A DNA stretch of 64,000 nucleotides from NCBI RefSeq assembly GCF_003269425.1, contig NZ_CP030104.1:1173501-1237500 (forward strand), written 5' to 3'. Within the stretch, counting starts at the first letter, position 1. The number at the start of each line of letters is the position of its first letter. This document shows positions 47,165-55,211 of the stretch, piece by piece. Source of the stretch: Flagellimonas maritima (GTDB lineage Bacteria > Bacteroidota > Bacteroidia > Flavobacteriales > Flavobacteriaceae). The notes beneath the pieces are model-generated. The model was not told the origin of the DNA, ran no database searches, and saw nothing but the letters and a program-made list of their open reading frames with translations. A program made the translations under genes and the position numbers.

Positions 47165-47812
47165 ATGAAAAAACTTGTTTTTCTTTTTTCTTTTATTATT
47201 CTTTTAGGACATATCTCGGTTATGGCCCAAGGAGATATTCCTACGACGCGTCCTCTAAAAATTGGCGAGCGCAACACTTTGGATATTAAGCCCGCCAATC
47301 AAGGTACATCACTACGTATGCCATCGGTAATCGATGAAAACTTAACATCTAACAACAACGAACCTGGCGTTAAAATGCTTCCTGATAGGGAATTGTTACA
47401 AGCAGGCCATAACATGGTCATAGATCCAAAAGTTGGAGAAAAAGAAAAGAAAGGTTCCAAAGAACATTTCGGTGACCAATACTTAGGCGATGTAAAAACC
47501 TCTGCAAAATTTGTGGGCATTGTTTGCCGAGACCATGAGTACGTTGACGGAGATCGTGTTAAAATATATGTCAATGGTGAGGTTGTGGAACCAAATATTT
47601 TGCTTTCAGGATCTTTTAAAGGAATTAATCTTGATTTGATAAAAGGGTTCAACCGACTTGATTTTGAAGCCTTGAACCAAGGTTCGTCCGGTCCAAATAC
47701 TGCACAAGTTGTCATTACAGATGATAAAGGACAAATTATTCACAACAATCGCTGGAATCTTTCCACGGGTTCTAAAGCGAGTCTTATTGTCATTAAAGAG
47801 GAAGAAAAGTAA
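47165..47812 (+). CDS. Secreted protein of unknown function
   Basis: A 215-residue protein from the ATG at 47165. It starts MKKLVFLFSFIILLGHISV with signal cleavage near AQG (about residue 22); the frame is open upstream to 47117 but that would bury the signal. The mature protein is polar, then has a beta-rich C-terminal half (about 105-215) with DGDRVKIYVNGEVVEPNILL and a Gly-Ser segment NQGSSGPNTAQVVITDDKGQ, like a small Ig/jelly-roll domain. No catalytic motif is seen and no family is recognised. A run of imperfect AAGTTCAAATT-like repeats (47816-47861) and a 7-bp array follow the stop. Confidence 0.7.
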   Translation: MKKLVFLFSFIILLGHISVMAQGDIPTTRPLKIGERNTLDIKPANQGTSLRMPSVIDENLTSNNNEPGVKMLPDRELLQAGHNMVIDPKVGEKEKKGSKEHFGDQYLGDVKTSAKFVGIVCRDHEYVDGDRVKIYVNGEVVEPNILLSGSFKGINLDLIKGFNRLDFEALNQGSSGPNTAQVVITDDKGQIIHNNRWNLSTGSKASLIVIKEEEK

Positions 47813-47883
47813 CCTTTCAAGTTCGAGTGTAAGCTCAAATTCAAGTTAAAGTTCAAATTTTGGATTATGGGTTTCCCTATGTA

Positions 47884-47966
47884 TCCTAACTCCTAACTCC
47901 TAACTCCTAACTCCTAACTCCTAACTCCTAACTCCTAACTCCTAACTCCTAACTCCTAACTCCTAA
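47884..47966. repeat. Tandem 7-bp repeat (TCCTAAC)n between convergent genes
   Basis: Eleven perfect consecutive copies of TCCTAAC begin at 47884, followed by a partial twelfth copy (TCCTAA) at 47961-47966. The array lies between the convergent ends of the secreted protein gene and the acylase gene and ends 12 bases before the acylase stop. The unit length equals that of the CCTTTAA array at 1678-1754 although the sequence differs. Confidence 0.96.
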
Positions 47967-47978
47967 AAAATATAAAAT

Positions 47979-50150
47979 TCACCGTTCCCCAGGCTTGTAG
48001 TTTTTCACCGCCCTTTCCAACACATCCTCCTTGTAATAAGCGGCATTTTTCCATTTTACATCCGCATACATTTGTATTTGGTCGTCAAAGTGCGGAGATT
48101 TTGGGTCACCGCTCTGACCACCCGCCAAAATTGTTTTTGCTATTACTTTATCGCCAAACTCTACCGCTGCAACAAAACTATTGCCGCGAGTGCCATAAAT
48201 CTTTTTGGTACCATTATCATAACGGGCACCGTAAGCTGCCAAAGCTCCCCAACGACCACTTGCAAAACCAATGGGGATACTTGGTTTGGAATCATTGAAA
48301 GGCTGTTTGATATCTCCATTTAGGCGTTGGTAACGGTTCACTTCGCCCCAGGGCATTTCCCAAGTACCAAAATCAGTAGTTAGTCGGTCGATTACTATTT
48401 CAAAAATCTTTAATTGCTCGCCGTCTGGGTCATTACTGCCCCAAAACATGACACGTTCCATTGGGGTCATTCCCTCAGGATAGTTACCAACTTTATAATA
48501 TTGTGTTCCATAGTAATGCGCTAATGTCATGGCAACAGATTCTTTGGAAGTATTAAAATCCCATTTTCTTAATACTTCAATAGGTTTCAATAACTTAGGG
48601 TTTTTATCATCGTATTTTTCGTATGCCTTGACCAACCCCGGAATCAAAGCCTCAAAAGCAGGTAGATAGGGGTCATGTGCAAGTTGAATTAAACTATCCA
48701 GGGTATATCCACCTCTATCGGTCAATAATTCAATGGCATGGACACCCCTAAAATTTTCTTGGTCGCGAGACATGTATTTGGGATAATCGCCTCTTTTTGG
48801 ACTAAATTCCAATGCAGCTGTAAAAGGCGTTGAATTACAATTCTGAATCCAACCATTTTCAGGGTTTAAGATCAAAATATTTTCATCTACAGTATGCAAT
48901 CCTTGCCAATCCGTTTTTGGATTACTACCATCCACAGGTTTTGTGAAGTCGAATATAGTATCTCTTTTGGGAATAAAATTGCCATGGAAGTAAGCAATAT
49001 TCCCTTCAGCATCGGCATAAACGGTATTATTGGAAGAATTTGTACGGATATCCATCATTTGCCGAAATCCTTTGTATCCCTCTTTTTTTGTTCTAACAAA
49101 AGATTGCTCCAAAGCCTTTACGGGCTCCCACATCATTGCCGAGGCCGTCCATTGCCCATCAACTGCGTGGGTTATGGGCCCATGATGGCTACGATACACA
49201 GGAAAAGTTTTTTCTTTTAATTTGCCATCCTTCTTATACTTCAATACAACCTCGGACGTTTCCACAGGTCTTAATTCTTCTCCATATTGATAAAACAGCT
49301 TATCATCATTCTTCACAATCGTTTCCTTGAATTCATCCATCACATCAGTATAAGTAGATGTATGCATCCATCCTGTTTTTTCATTAAATCCTTGATAAAC
49401 AAAAAACTGGCCCCAAGTTACTGCGCCATAAGCATTCAACCCTTCTTCACTGACCACATGCACCTCTCCCCTAAAATAAAACGAAGTATGGGGATTAATC
49501 AATAACATTGCATTTCCAGATTTGGTCAGTGCTCCGGATATAGCAATTCCATTAGAGCCTTGAGGCTCCGCCATTTCTTTTTCTTTCTTCATGTTTTCTT
49601 CTTCCAATTCTGGAATTTCCATACCGCTTTCGTAGAAGGCTTTAATTTTTTCAATTGATATGCGCTCAATATCTCCACCAATGCTTCCTTCACTAAAATA
49701 CATAGGCATCCAAGGTTCAAATCTGGTCAATAATCTTGGCTTAACCTCTGGATGGGTATGTAAGTAGTAATTGATTCCGTCCGCAAAGGCATCACACAAT
49801 TTTTTTAACCATTCCGGACTATTTTCATAATTGGCGATTGCCTTTTCTTCTGTCATAAAAAGTTTGGCGCGCAGGTCACTGTACAATACTTCTTCTCCTT
49901 CGACTTCCGCCAATCTACCTATGGCCCAGATATAGTTTTGTTCTACACGATTAAAATCATCCTCGCACTGTGCGTATAACAATCCAAATACTGCATCAGC
50001 ATCTGTCTTGCCATACACATGAGGCACCCCGTAATCGTCACGGATAATTGTTATATTTTCTGCTTGGGCTCGCCATTTTTCAATTTCGGTCCCTGGTTTT
50101 TGCGAACAGGAGAGTGCGAGGAAGAAAACAAGTAATGTTGTTATTTTCAT
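47979..50150 (-). CDS. Penicillin acylase-family Ntn hydrolase (acyl-homoserine lactone acylase type), lipoprotein
   Basis: A 723-residue exported lipoprotein (signal ending LALSC, Cys15). Penicillin acylase-family features: ITIIRDDYGVPHVYGKTDADAVFGLLYAQ split as IRDDYGVPHVYG near 35 and the AQCEDDFNRVEQ segment near 60. The autocatalytic site is EPQGSNGIAISG, with Ser199 as N-terminal nucleophile after cleavage of the spacer peptide. The linker before it (about 165-197) is highly charged and fits a removable spacer. Members cleave amide-linked acyl chains in beta-lactams, homoserine lactones or peptides. The substrate here cannot be told. The gene stands alone, with a tandem repeat just after its stop. 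Confidence 0.9.
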   Translation of the reverse strand: MKITTLLVFFLALSCSQKPGTEIEKWRAQAENITIIRDDYGVPHVYGKTDADAVFGLLYAQCEDDFNRVEQNYIWAIGRLAEVEGEEVLYSDLRAKLFMTEEKAIANYENSPEWLKKLCDAFADGINYYLHTHPEVKPRLLTRFEPWMPMYFSEGSIGGDIERISIEKIKAFYESGMEIPELEEENMKKEKEMAEPQGSNGIAISGALTKSGNAMLLINPHTSFYFRGEVHVVSEEGLNAYGAVTWGQFFVYQGFNEKTGWMHTSTYTDVMDEFKETIVKNDDKLFYQYGEELRPVETSEVVLKYKKDGKLKEKTFPVYRSHHGPITHAVDGQWTASAMMWEPVKALEQSFVRTKKEGYKGFRQMMDIRTNSSNNTVYADAEGNIAYFHGNFIPKRDTIFDFTKPVDGSNPKTDWQGLHTVDENILILNPENGWIQNCNSTPFTAALEFSPKRGDYPKYMSRDQENFRGVHAIELLTDRGGYTLDSLIQLAHDPYLPAFEALIPGLVKAYEKYDDKNPKLLKPIEVLRKWDFNTSKESVAMTLAHYYGTQYYKVGNYPEGMTPMERVMFWGSNDPDGEQLKIFEIVIDRLTTDFGTWEMPWGEVNRYQRLNGDIKQPFNDSKPSIPIGFASGRWGALAAYGARYDNGTKKIYGTRGNSFVAAVEFGDKVIAKTILAGGQSGDPKSPHFDDQIQMYADVKWKNAAYYKEDVLERAVKNYKPGER

Positions 50151-50160
50151 TGGAAAAAGT

Positions 50161-50370
50161 TTATGATTTTTTTAAAAATCGTGTCTTTAAAACAATTTGA
50201 GCTTTGCCCACCCTACATTCCACTTCCTGTGGATTGGTGGTCAAGCGGATATTTTTTATCACGTTGCCTCTTTTTAAGGTCTTGGACATCCCCTTAATTT
50301 TCAAATCTTTCGTAACATGAACATTGTCTCCATCTTCCAAGATATTGCCATTACTGTCCTTTGTATCCAT
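50161..50370 (-). CDS. Short PhnA/YjdM-type domain protein without zinc ribbon
   Basis: A 69-residue protein from the ATG at 50370 (a TTG two codons upstream is less likely). It matches the C-terminal PhnA domain: DSNGNILEDGDNVHVTKDLK, then KGMSKTLKRGNVIKNIRL and VLKTRFLKK. Full-length YjdM/PhnA proteins have about 110 residues with an N-terminal zinc ribbon, which is missing here. The phosphonate connection in the old name is not supported by function. It lies 10 bases before the acylase start in the same direction and may be co-transcribed with it. Confidence 0.85.
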   Translation of the reverse strand: MDTKDSNGNILEDGDNVHVTKDLKIKGMSKTLKRGNVIKNIRLTTNPQEVECRVGKAQIVLKTRFLKKS

Positions 50371-50506
50371 AAACAAATGTTTGAGCGTGAATTTAAGGGT
50401 CTAGAAACATAAAAACTAACAATTGCACCAAAAACAACTGCTCCAAATTTACTAATGATATTTCTCTTTATTTTTCAAGTAACTTGCAGCTTATTTTGAA
50501 TTATAT

Positions 50507-52246
50507 ATGGCAGAAAAAAAAGTAAGCATCTTAAAGGCTTTTAAAACCATTATTTGGCCTAGAAGAAATCTTGTTCTTACCGGTTTGTTATTTATTGTAA
50601 TCAGCAAAGCGGCAAGCTTTGTGGCACCTATTTCCCTTAGATATTTTCTTGATGATATTGTACCGAACAAGGATTACGATTTACTGAAAATCTTGGTTGC
50701 CGTGGTCATTCTTTCTTTTTTGGTACAAGCGGTCATGTCTTTCCTATTGACCAAGGTCTTGAGTATTCAAGCCCAGTTCATGATATCGGAGCTTAGGGCA
50801 CAGGTACAAAAACAAGTGTTGTCCTTACCCATTCGCTTCTTTGACAATACAAAATCAGGAGCGTTGGTTTCACGCATCATGAGTGATGTTGAAGGTGTTC
50901 GCAATTTAATTGGAACTGGGCTGGTGCAATTGGTAGGGGGTACCATCACTGCTGTTGTTTCCCTGATTTTGCTATTGCGCATAAGTCCGAGCATGACGGT
51001 TTTGACCTTTATACCTTTAATCCTGTTCGCAGTTATAGCGTTAAAAGCCTTTAAAATAATTAGACCTGTTTTTAGGGAACGTGGAAAAATTAATGCCGAA
51101 GTAAAAGGAAGACTCACCGAAACCTTGAGCGGAATTCGTGTAATTAAAGGTTTTAATGCTGAGGAACAAGAGGGCAAAGTATTTGAAACAGGGGTTGAGC
51201 GATTGTTCAAAAACGTAAAAAAGAGTCTCACAGCTACCGCAATAATGACAAGCTCATCAACTTTTCTTTTGGGGTTGGCGACCACAGGAATTATGATGGG
51301 CTATGGTGGTTATAAAATGATGCAGGGCGAACTTACTACTGGTCAATATTTTGAGTTCACTTTTCTATTGGCATTAATGGTCGCACCAATCGTTCAAATG
51401 AGCAATATAGGGAGCCAACTGACAGAAGCTTTGGCCGGGTTGGACCGTACCGAAGAGTTAATGAACGAGACTGCTGAATCCGACGAGGAAAACCGCTCAG
51501 TTCAATTGGATAAAATTCATGGTGATATTACTTTTAATAATGTTTCTTTTGCTTATGAAACGGATGATGAGGTACTTCATAACATTAGTTTTAAAGTAAA
51601 GTCTGGGCAAGTAATTGCCCTGGTAGGAAGTTCTGGATCGGGAAAATCGACCATAGCAGGATTGGCTGCAAGTTTTCTGAATCCCACTAAGGGCACCATC
51701 ACGATTGACGGCCAAGATTTGGCGAAAATTAACCTCAACAGTTTTAGACAACACTTAGGGGTGGTGCTGCAAGATGACTTTTTATTTGAAGGAACCATAA
51801 AGGAAAATATTCTCTTTCCAAGGCCCAATGCCTCTGAAGAACAATTACTGGCAGCAGTAAAGGCGGCCTATGTTGATGAGTTCACTGACCGATTTGAAGA
51901 TGGCTTGAATACTTTGATAGGAGAAAGGGGAGTGAAGCTTTCCGGGGGACAACGCCAACGTATTGCCATTGCCCGTGCAATTTTGGCAGATCCGAGGATT
52001 CTGGTTTTAGATGAAGCTACCTCCAGTTTGGACACTGAATCCGAAGCGCTCATTCAAAAAAGTTTGGCTGAGCTCACCAAAGGGAGAACCACCTTTGTGA
52101 TTGCCCATCGCTTGAGTACAATCCGAAAAGCTGACCAGATTTTGGTCATTGAAAATGGAAATATTGCCGAACGGGGAACCCATGAAGAGTTGATTGAAAC
52201 CAAAGGAAGATATTATAATTTGTTTACTTACCAAGCTAGAATTTAA
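50507..52246 (+). CDS. ABC exporter half-transporter (MsbA/lipid-exporter type)
   Basis: A 579-residue fusion of six membrane helices (about 18-310) and an ATP-binding domain (about 340-579), which acts as a homodimer. Walker A is GSSGSGKST (about 376), the Q-loop is VVLQDDF, the signature is LSGGQRQRIAIARA (about 482), Walker B is ILVLDEATSSLD and the H-loop is VIAHRLST. Helix content and the ERGKINAEVKGRLTETLSGI coupling region fit type IV exporters that move lipids, drugs or peptides. No processing peptidase or partner is nearby to define the cargo. The last 4 bases overlap the end of the convergent NYN gene. Confidence 0.95.
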   Translation: MAEKKVSILKAFKTIIWPRRNLVLTGLLFIVISKAASFVAPISLRYFLDDIVPNKDYDLLKILVAVVILSFLVQAVMSFLLTKVLSIQAQFMISELRAQVQKQVLSLPIRFFDNTKSGALVSRIMSDVEGVRNLIGTGLVQLVGGTITAVVSLILLLRISPSMTVLTFIPLILFAVIALKAFKIIRPVFRERGKINAEVKGRLTETLSGIRVIKGFNAEEQEGKVFETGVERLFKNVKKSLTATAIMTSSSTFLLGLATTGIMMGYGGYKMMQGELTTGQYFEFTFLLALMVAPIVQMSNIGSQLTEALAGLDRTEELMNETAESDEENRSVQLDKIHGDITFNNVSFAYETDDEVLHNISFKVKSGQVIALVGSSGSGKSTIAGLAASFLNPTKGTITIDGQDLAKINLNSFRQHLGVVLQDDFLFEGTIKENILFPRPNASEEQLLAAVKAAYVDEFTDRFEDGLNTLIGERGVKLSGGQRQRIAIARAILADPRILVLDEATSSLDTESEALIQKSLAELTKGRTTFVIAHRLSTIRKADQILVIENGNIAERGTHEELIETKGRYYNLFTYQARI

Positions 52247-52902
52247 CGTGAATTATCATCATAAATCCAACTAGCTGGAATTATTGCAGTATCAGAACCA
52301 TCAGATTTTACAACTTCAGTAGGCATAATTGCTAATTCAAAGTTATTGCGATTATTTTCTAACTTGACAATTTTTCTTCTAAAACTTATATCTCTTAAAT
52401 CATTGCTATAACTAGTTGGAGGAAAATATATTTTTATTTTTTTGGCAGGAAAATTCTCTTTTATAAATTCCAGAGGCGGTACTAAATCGCTGTCAGCTGA
52501 AATTAGAACAACTTTATCAACTTTATTTAAAGCACAATCCCCTAATAATTGTACAGATATATTTACATCAGTTCTCTTTTCTTCAGGCTTTTCAAATTGT
52601 TGCTTACAATTGTTACACATCATGGGTTTCATGATATATTTTCCCCTTATCAATTCAAATTTATCCTTATTAATTATATCATTTGCCTTAAATAAGGCGC
52701 TTTGCCTAATACGCTTACCAAGACTTAATGGCGGTGCAGTAAAATATTTCACTTTTATTAAAGTATCATCAGGACCTAAAAATTGTTCACATAATTTAAC
52801 AATATCAATCCAATAATATTTAGCCCAAGTTGAATCAATCCTTTTTTTATTTTTTAAGCCATAATAAAAATTAAAGCCGTCTATATAAAAAATAGTCCTC
52901 AT
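52243..52902 (-). CDS. NYN-domain (PIN-like) putative ribonuclease
   Basis: A 219-residue protein with an N-terminal NYN domain: MRTIFYIDGFNFYYGL carries the first metal-binding Asp (Asp8), and KVVLISADSDLVPPLEFIKE near 130 carries the second acidic cluster. A CxxC pair in MMCNNCKQQFEKPE, about residues 95-98, could form part of a zinc site. NYN proteins are PIN-fold nucleases that act on RNA. The gene is preceded at 52917-52998 by a promoter box and a strong hairpin, which suggests RNA-level control. It overlaps the convergent ABC gene by 4 bases. The target is unknown. Confidence 0.85.
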   Translation of the reverse strand: MRTIFYIDGFNFYYGLKNKKRIDSTWAKYYWIDIVKLCEQFLGPDDTLIKVKYFTAPPLSLGKRIRQSALFKANDIINKDKFELIRGKYIMKPMMCNNCKQQFEKPEEKRTDVNISVQLLGDCALNKVDKVVLISADSDLVPPLEFIKENFPAKKIKIYFPPTSYSNDLRDISFRRKIVKLENNRNNFELAIMPTEVVKSDGSDTAIIPASWIYDDNSR

Positions 52903-52916
52903 TCTCCTGTTTTTAA

Positions 52917-52990
52917 ATGAAAAACTGCCGAGTAAGAAAACTTGCTCGGCAGTTGTACCCTACCAAACGATAGGGCGATGCGTTATAGTG
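52917..52990 (-). ncRNA. Candidate small RNA or attenuator leader before the NYN gene
   Basis: On the minus strand a perfect -7 box is followed by about 70 bases that contain two hairpins. The first is CCCTA / TAGGG with an 8-base loop (52958-52975). The second has a 14-bp stem with one mismatch and a four-base loop (52923-52954), then five T residues, like an intrinsic terminator. It ends 15 bases before the NYN ATG. It could be a free small RNA, or a leader that stops transcription before the NYN gene under some condition. Family membership was not checked. Confidence 0.5.
52923..52954 (-). terminator. Terminator-like hairpin in the NYN leader
   Basis: The arms at 52923-52936 and 52941-52954 pair over 14 positions with one A-C mismatch in the minus-strand RNA, and the loop is TTTT. 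The minus strand continues with a short T-run. The plus strand has no T-run after the stem. The core CTGCCGAG / CTCGGCAG is GC-rich, unlike its surroundings. Confidence 0.7.
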
Positions 52991-53004
52991 CAAATATACT
53001 ATAA
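52983..53004 (-). promoter_or_regulatory. Promoter -7 box inside an inverted repeat, NYN leader
   Basis: TATATTTG on the minus strand (52991-52998) matches TAnnTTTG exactly. It sits within an inverted repeat with perfect 7-bp arms TTATAGT (52983-52989) and ACTATAA (52998-53004). A regulator bound to the arms would cover the promoter. No clear -33 element is seen. Confidence 0.5.
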
Positions 53005-53049
53005 TTTAATAATAATCATTCTAAATAAAATATAAAAAGGATAATGTTT

Positions 53050-53382
53050 CTAACTCTCTTCAGGAGCCAATTCCACTTCAAGGCCTTCCAAATCTTCGGT
53101 AATATGAATTTGGCATCCTAACCGACTGTTGTCTTCTACAAAAAAGGCTTCGGAAAGCATGGCTTCCTCATCGTCGGATTTTTCTGGAAGTGAGTGATCG
53201 GATTTTACGTAACATTGACAAGAAGCGCACATGGCCATTCCACCACAAATTCCAATAGTACCCTCTGGAGCAAGCTCATAAGAACGAACTACTTCCATCA
53301 AGTTCATGTTCATATCGGTAGGGGCATCAATTTCATGTAGATTGCCTTCTCTATCTATAATTTTGATTTTGATATCAGACAT
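53050..53382 (-). CDS. 2Fe-2S ferredoxin, adrenodoxin-type
   Basis: Electron carrier of 110 residues. Iron-sulfur ligands fit the adrenodoxin spacing: Cys46, Cys52, Cys55 (GICGGMAMCASC) and Cys90 (RLGCQIH). The protein is acidic, as expected for docking to a reductase. The ferredoxin reductase gene lies upstream on the same strand beyond the four-helix gene. NifU and Mrp follow further upstream, so the set looks like a redox and iron-sulfur biogenesis group. The stop at 53050 lies 45 bases before the promoter region of the NYN gene. Confidence 0.93.
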   Translation of the reverse strand: MSDIKIKIIDREGNLHEIDAPTDMNMNLMEVVRSYELAPEGTIGICGGMAMCASCQCYVKSDHSLPEKSDDEEAMLSEAFFVEDNSRLGCQIHITEDLEGLEVELAPEES

Positions 53383-53448
53383 TTGAATTTGGTGGATTAG
53401 TGAAATAACGGATTATTATTGAGCAAAATATGGTAAATATGACCAATT

Positions 53449-53796
53449 CTACTTCATTGATTTTATAAATGCATACAACATTTTGGAAATTTCGTTTGTC
53501 TTTTCAATCAATATCCCAGATTTCTTTTTATCGATATAGTTTAATCTCTCAGATAAATATAACATCGATCTTACCTCGCTATTTGAAGCTTGAGAGAAAT
53601 AAAGAAATCTTTTAAAATCCGCATTTGAACTTCTTTCAAAACCTTCTGCTATATTGTTGGAGATGGAAACTGTTGCCCTTGTTATCTGATCTTTAAATCC
53701 AAAATCCTTTGTACCTAAAAAAATTTCATAAATATCCACTGCCAAATCCTGGGATTTTTGCCACATCTTCAAATCTTCAAAAAGTTGTACGGTCAT
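53449..53796 (-). CDS. Four-helix bundle protein (S23/IVP family)
   Basis: A 115-residue helical protein. The family shows in FEDLKMWQKSQDLAVDIYE, DQITRATVSISNNIAEGFER near residue 40 and FLYFSQASNSEVRSMLYLS near 65. Members were first found encoded in 23S rRNA intervening sequences and are scattered through Bacteroidota genomes, sometimes as accessory proteins of diversity-generating elements. Their function is unclear, with weak RNA or DNA binding suspected. Here it lies between ferredoxin and its reductase. No reverse transcriptase or rRNA is near. Confidence 0.92.
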   Translation of the reverse strand: MTVQLFEDLKMWQKSQDLAVDIYEIFLGTKDFGFKDQITRATVSISNNIAEGFERSSNADFKRFLYFSQASNSEVRSMLYLSERLNYIDKKKSGILIEKTNEISKMLYAFIKSMK

Positions 53797-53834
53797 AAAA
53801 TACTATTTCACTTTCGCACTAAACCACTATTCAA

Positions 53835-54896
53835 CTAATCTATTGCTTTTACAACTGCCTTAGGCGCCTCTTTCTTACTCCCATCAAAACCGGTTACACC
53901 GCCCACAGTAGTATATTTCATTACGTACTTTTTATCTGGGAATATCCGTTGGTAGGCACTTTGACACATCAAGGTGGCCTCGTGAAAACCACATAGAATA
54001 AGCTTTAACTTTCCAGGATAGGTGTTGACATCACCAATGGCATAAATTCCAGGAATATTGGTTTGATAGTCCAAAGTATTGTCCACTTTTATGGCATTCT
54101 TTTCAATTTCCAGGCCCCAATCCGCAATAGGCCCCAATTTTGGTGAAAGCCCGAACAGCGGAATAAAATTATCTACTTCCAGTAAGATATCATCAGAAGC
54201 GTTAGTGGTCTTACGTATAATAACTGATTCAAGCTTATGCTCTCCTTTTAACGCTACGATTTCAGCTGGAGTGATCAGATTTATTTTTCCTTGATTCTTG
54301 AGCTGTTGCACTTTTTCCACAGAATCCAACGCGCCCCTAAACTCATTGCGCCTATGGACCAAGGTCACCTCCGAAGCTATTTCGGCCAAGAAAATACTCC
54401 AATCCAATGCAGAGTCACCGCCACCTGCAATGACTACTTTTTTGTCTTTGTATATTTCAGGTTCTTTAATCATGTAAGCAACCCCATTGTCCTCATACTT
54501 GGATAAATTTTCCAATAATGGCTTTCTTGGCTCAAAACTTCCCAAACCTCCGGCAATGGCTATGATGGGGGCATGATGTTGCGTGCCCTTATTTGTAGTT
54601 ACTATAAAAGAACCATCTTCCAGTTTTTCGATTTTCTCCGCTCTTTCCCCTAAAGTAAATCCTGGTTGAAACGGTTTTATCTGTTCCATGAGATTATCCA
54701 CCAAATCCCCTGCAAGTATTTCCGGGAATCCGGGAATGTCGTAAATGGGCTTTTTGGGATAAATTTCCGAACATTGCCCTCCTGCTTGGGGGAGTGCATC
54801 TATCAAATGACATTTTAGCTGTAACAAGCCCGCTTCAAAAACGGCAAAAAGACCCGTAGGGCCTGCTCCAATTATCAGTATATCGGTTTTAATCAT
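53835..54896 (-). CDS. Ferredoxin-NADP reductase, thioredoxin reductase-like type
   Basis: FAD enzyme of 353 residues that passes electrons between NADPH and ferredoxin. It has the FAD motif ILIIGAGPTGLFAVFEAG, the DALPQAGGQCSEIYPKKPIYD segment split by the GGQC turn, the NADPH motif VVIAGGGDSALDW near 150 and the FAD-contacting YAIGDVNTYPGKLKL near 290. The redox-active CxxC of thioredoxin reductases is absent, which defines this FNR class. Length and layout are typical. A partner ferredoxin is encoded two genes downstream (53050). Confidence 0.92.
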   Translation of the reverse strand: MIKTDILIIGAGPTGLFAVFEAGLLQLKCHLIDALPQAGGQCSEIYPKKPIYDIPGFPEILAGDLVDNLMEQIKPFQPGFTLGERAEKIEKLEDGSFIVTTNKGTQHHAPIIAIAGGLGSFEPRKPLLENLSKYEDNGVAYMIKEPEIYKDKKVVIAGGGDSALDWSIFLAEIASEVTLVHRRNEFRGALDSVEKVQQLKNQGKINLITPAEIVALKGEHKLESVIIRKTTNASDDILLEVDNFIPLFGLSPKLGPIADWGLEIEKNAIKVDNTLDYQTNIPGIYAIGDVNTYPGKLKLILCGFHEATLMCQSAYQRIFPDKKYVMKYTTVGGVTGFDGSKKEAPKAVVKAID

Positions 54897-54965
54897 TCAG
54901 AATCATGTTTGGATATCTGCACAACTTAAGGATTGTACCGGGAAAGATTTATGATTTTTATCAGA

Positions 54966-55211
54966 CTAACTTACATTGACCACCTCTTCAATTTGTGGGA
55001 CATATTTTTTGATGGTCATTTCCACACCACTTTTCAAAGTCATCTGATTAACACTGCATCCAATGCAATTGCCCTCGAGCTTAACCTTCACAGAACTGCC
55101 ATTGTCTATTGATATCAATGAAATATCACCTCCATCGCTTTGCAAAAATGGTCGTATCTCATCCAAGGCCTTTTCAACATTTACTTTAATTTCTTCTGAT
55201 GTCATGCTCAT
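54966..55211 (-). CDS. NifU-like iron-sulfur scaffold (NfuA C-terminal type)
   Basis: An 81-residue protein built of only the NifU C-terminal domain. The cluster-binding CxxC is in EGNCIGCSVNQMT. IRPFLQSDGGDISLISIDNG is the conserved front of the domain. It carries and delivers Fe-S clusters. The ATG at 55211 overlaps the Mrp stop as ATGA; another ATG at 55205 would give 79 residues, and an open extension to 55232 is unlikely. Coupling with the Mrp-family ATPase is a common arrangement in Bacteroidota. Confidence 0.92.
   Translation of the reverse strand: MSMTSEEIKVNVEKALDEIRPFLQSDGGDISLISIDNGSSVKVKLEGNCIGCSVNQMTLKSGVEMTIKKYVPQIEEVVNVS

Noticed and set aside
47884..47966. CRISPR array
   Set aside because: The 7-bp units are directly adjacent with no spacers, and no cas gene is in the window.
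50161..50370. Phosphonate-degradation gene phnA
   Set aside because: The family name is historical. The zinc ribbon is absent and no phosphonate genes are nearby.
53449..53796. Diversity-generating retroelement accessory protein
   Set aside because: The four-helix bundle gene has no reverse transcriptase, template repeat or variable target gene nearby.
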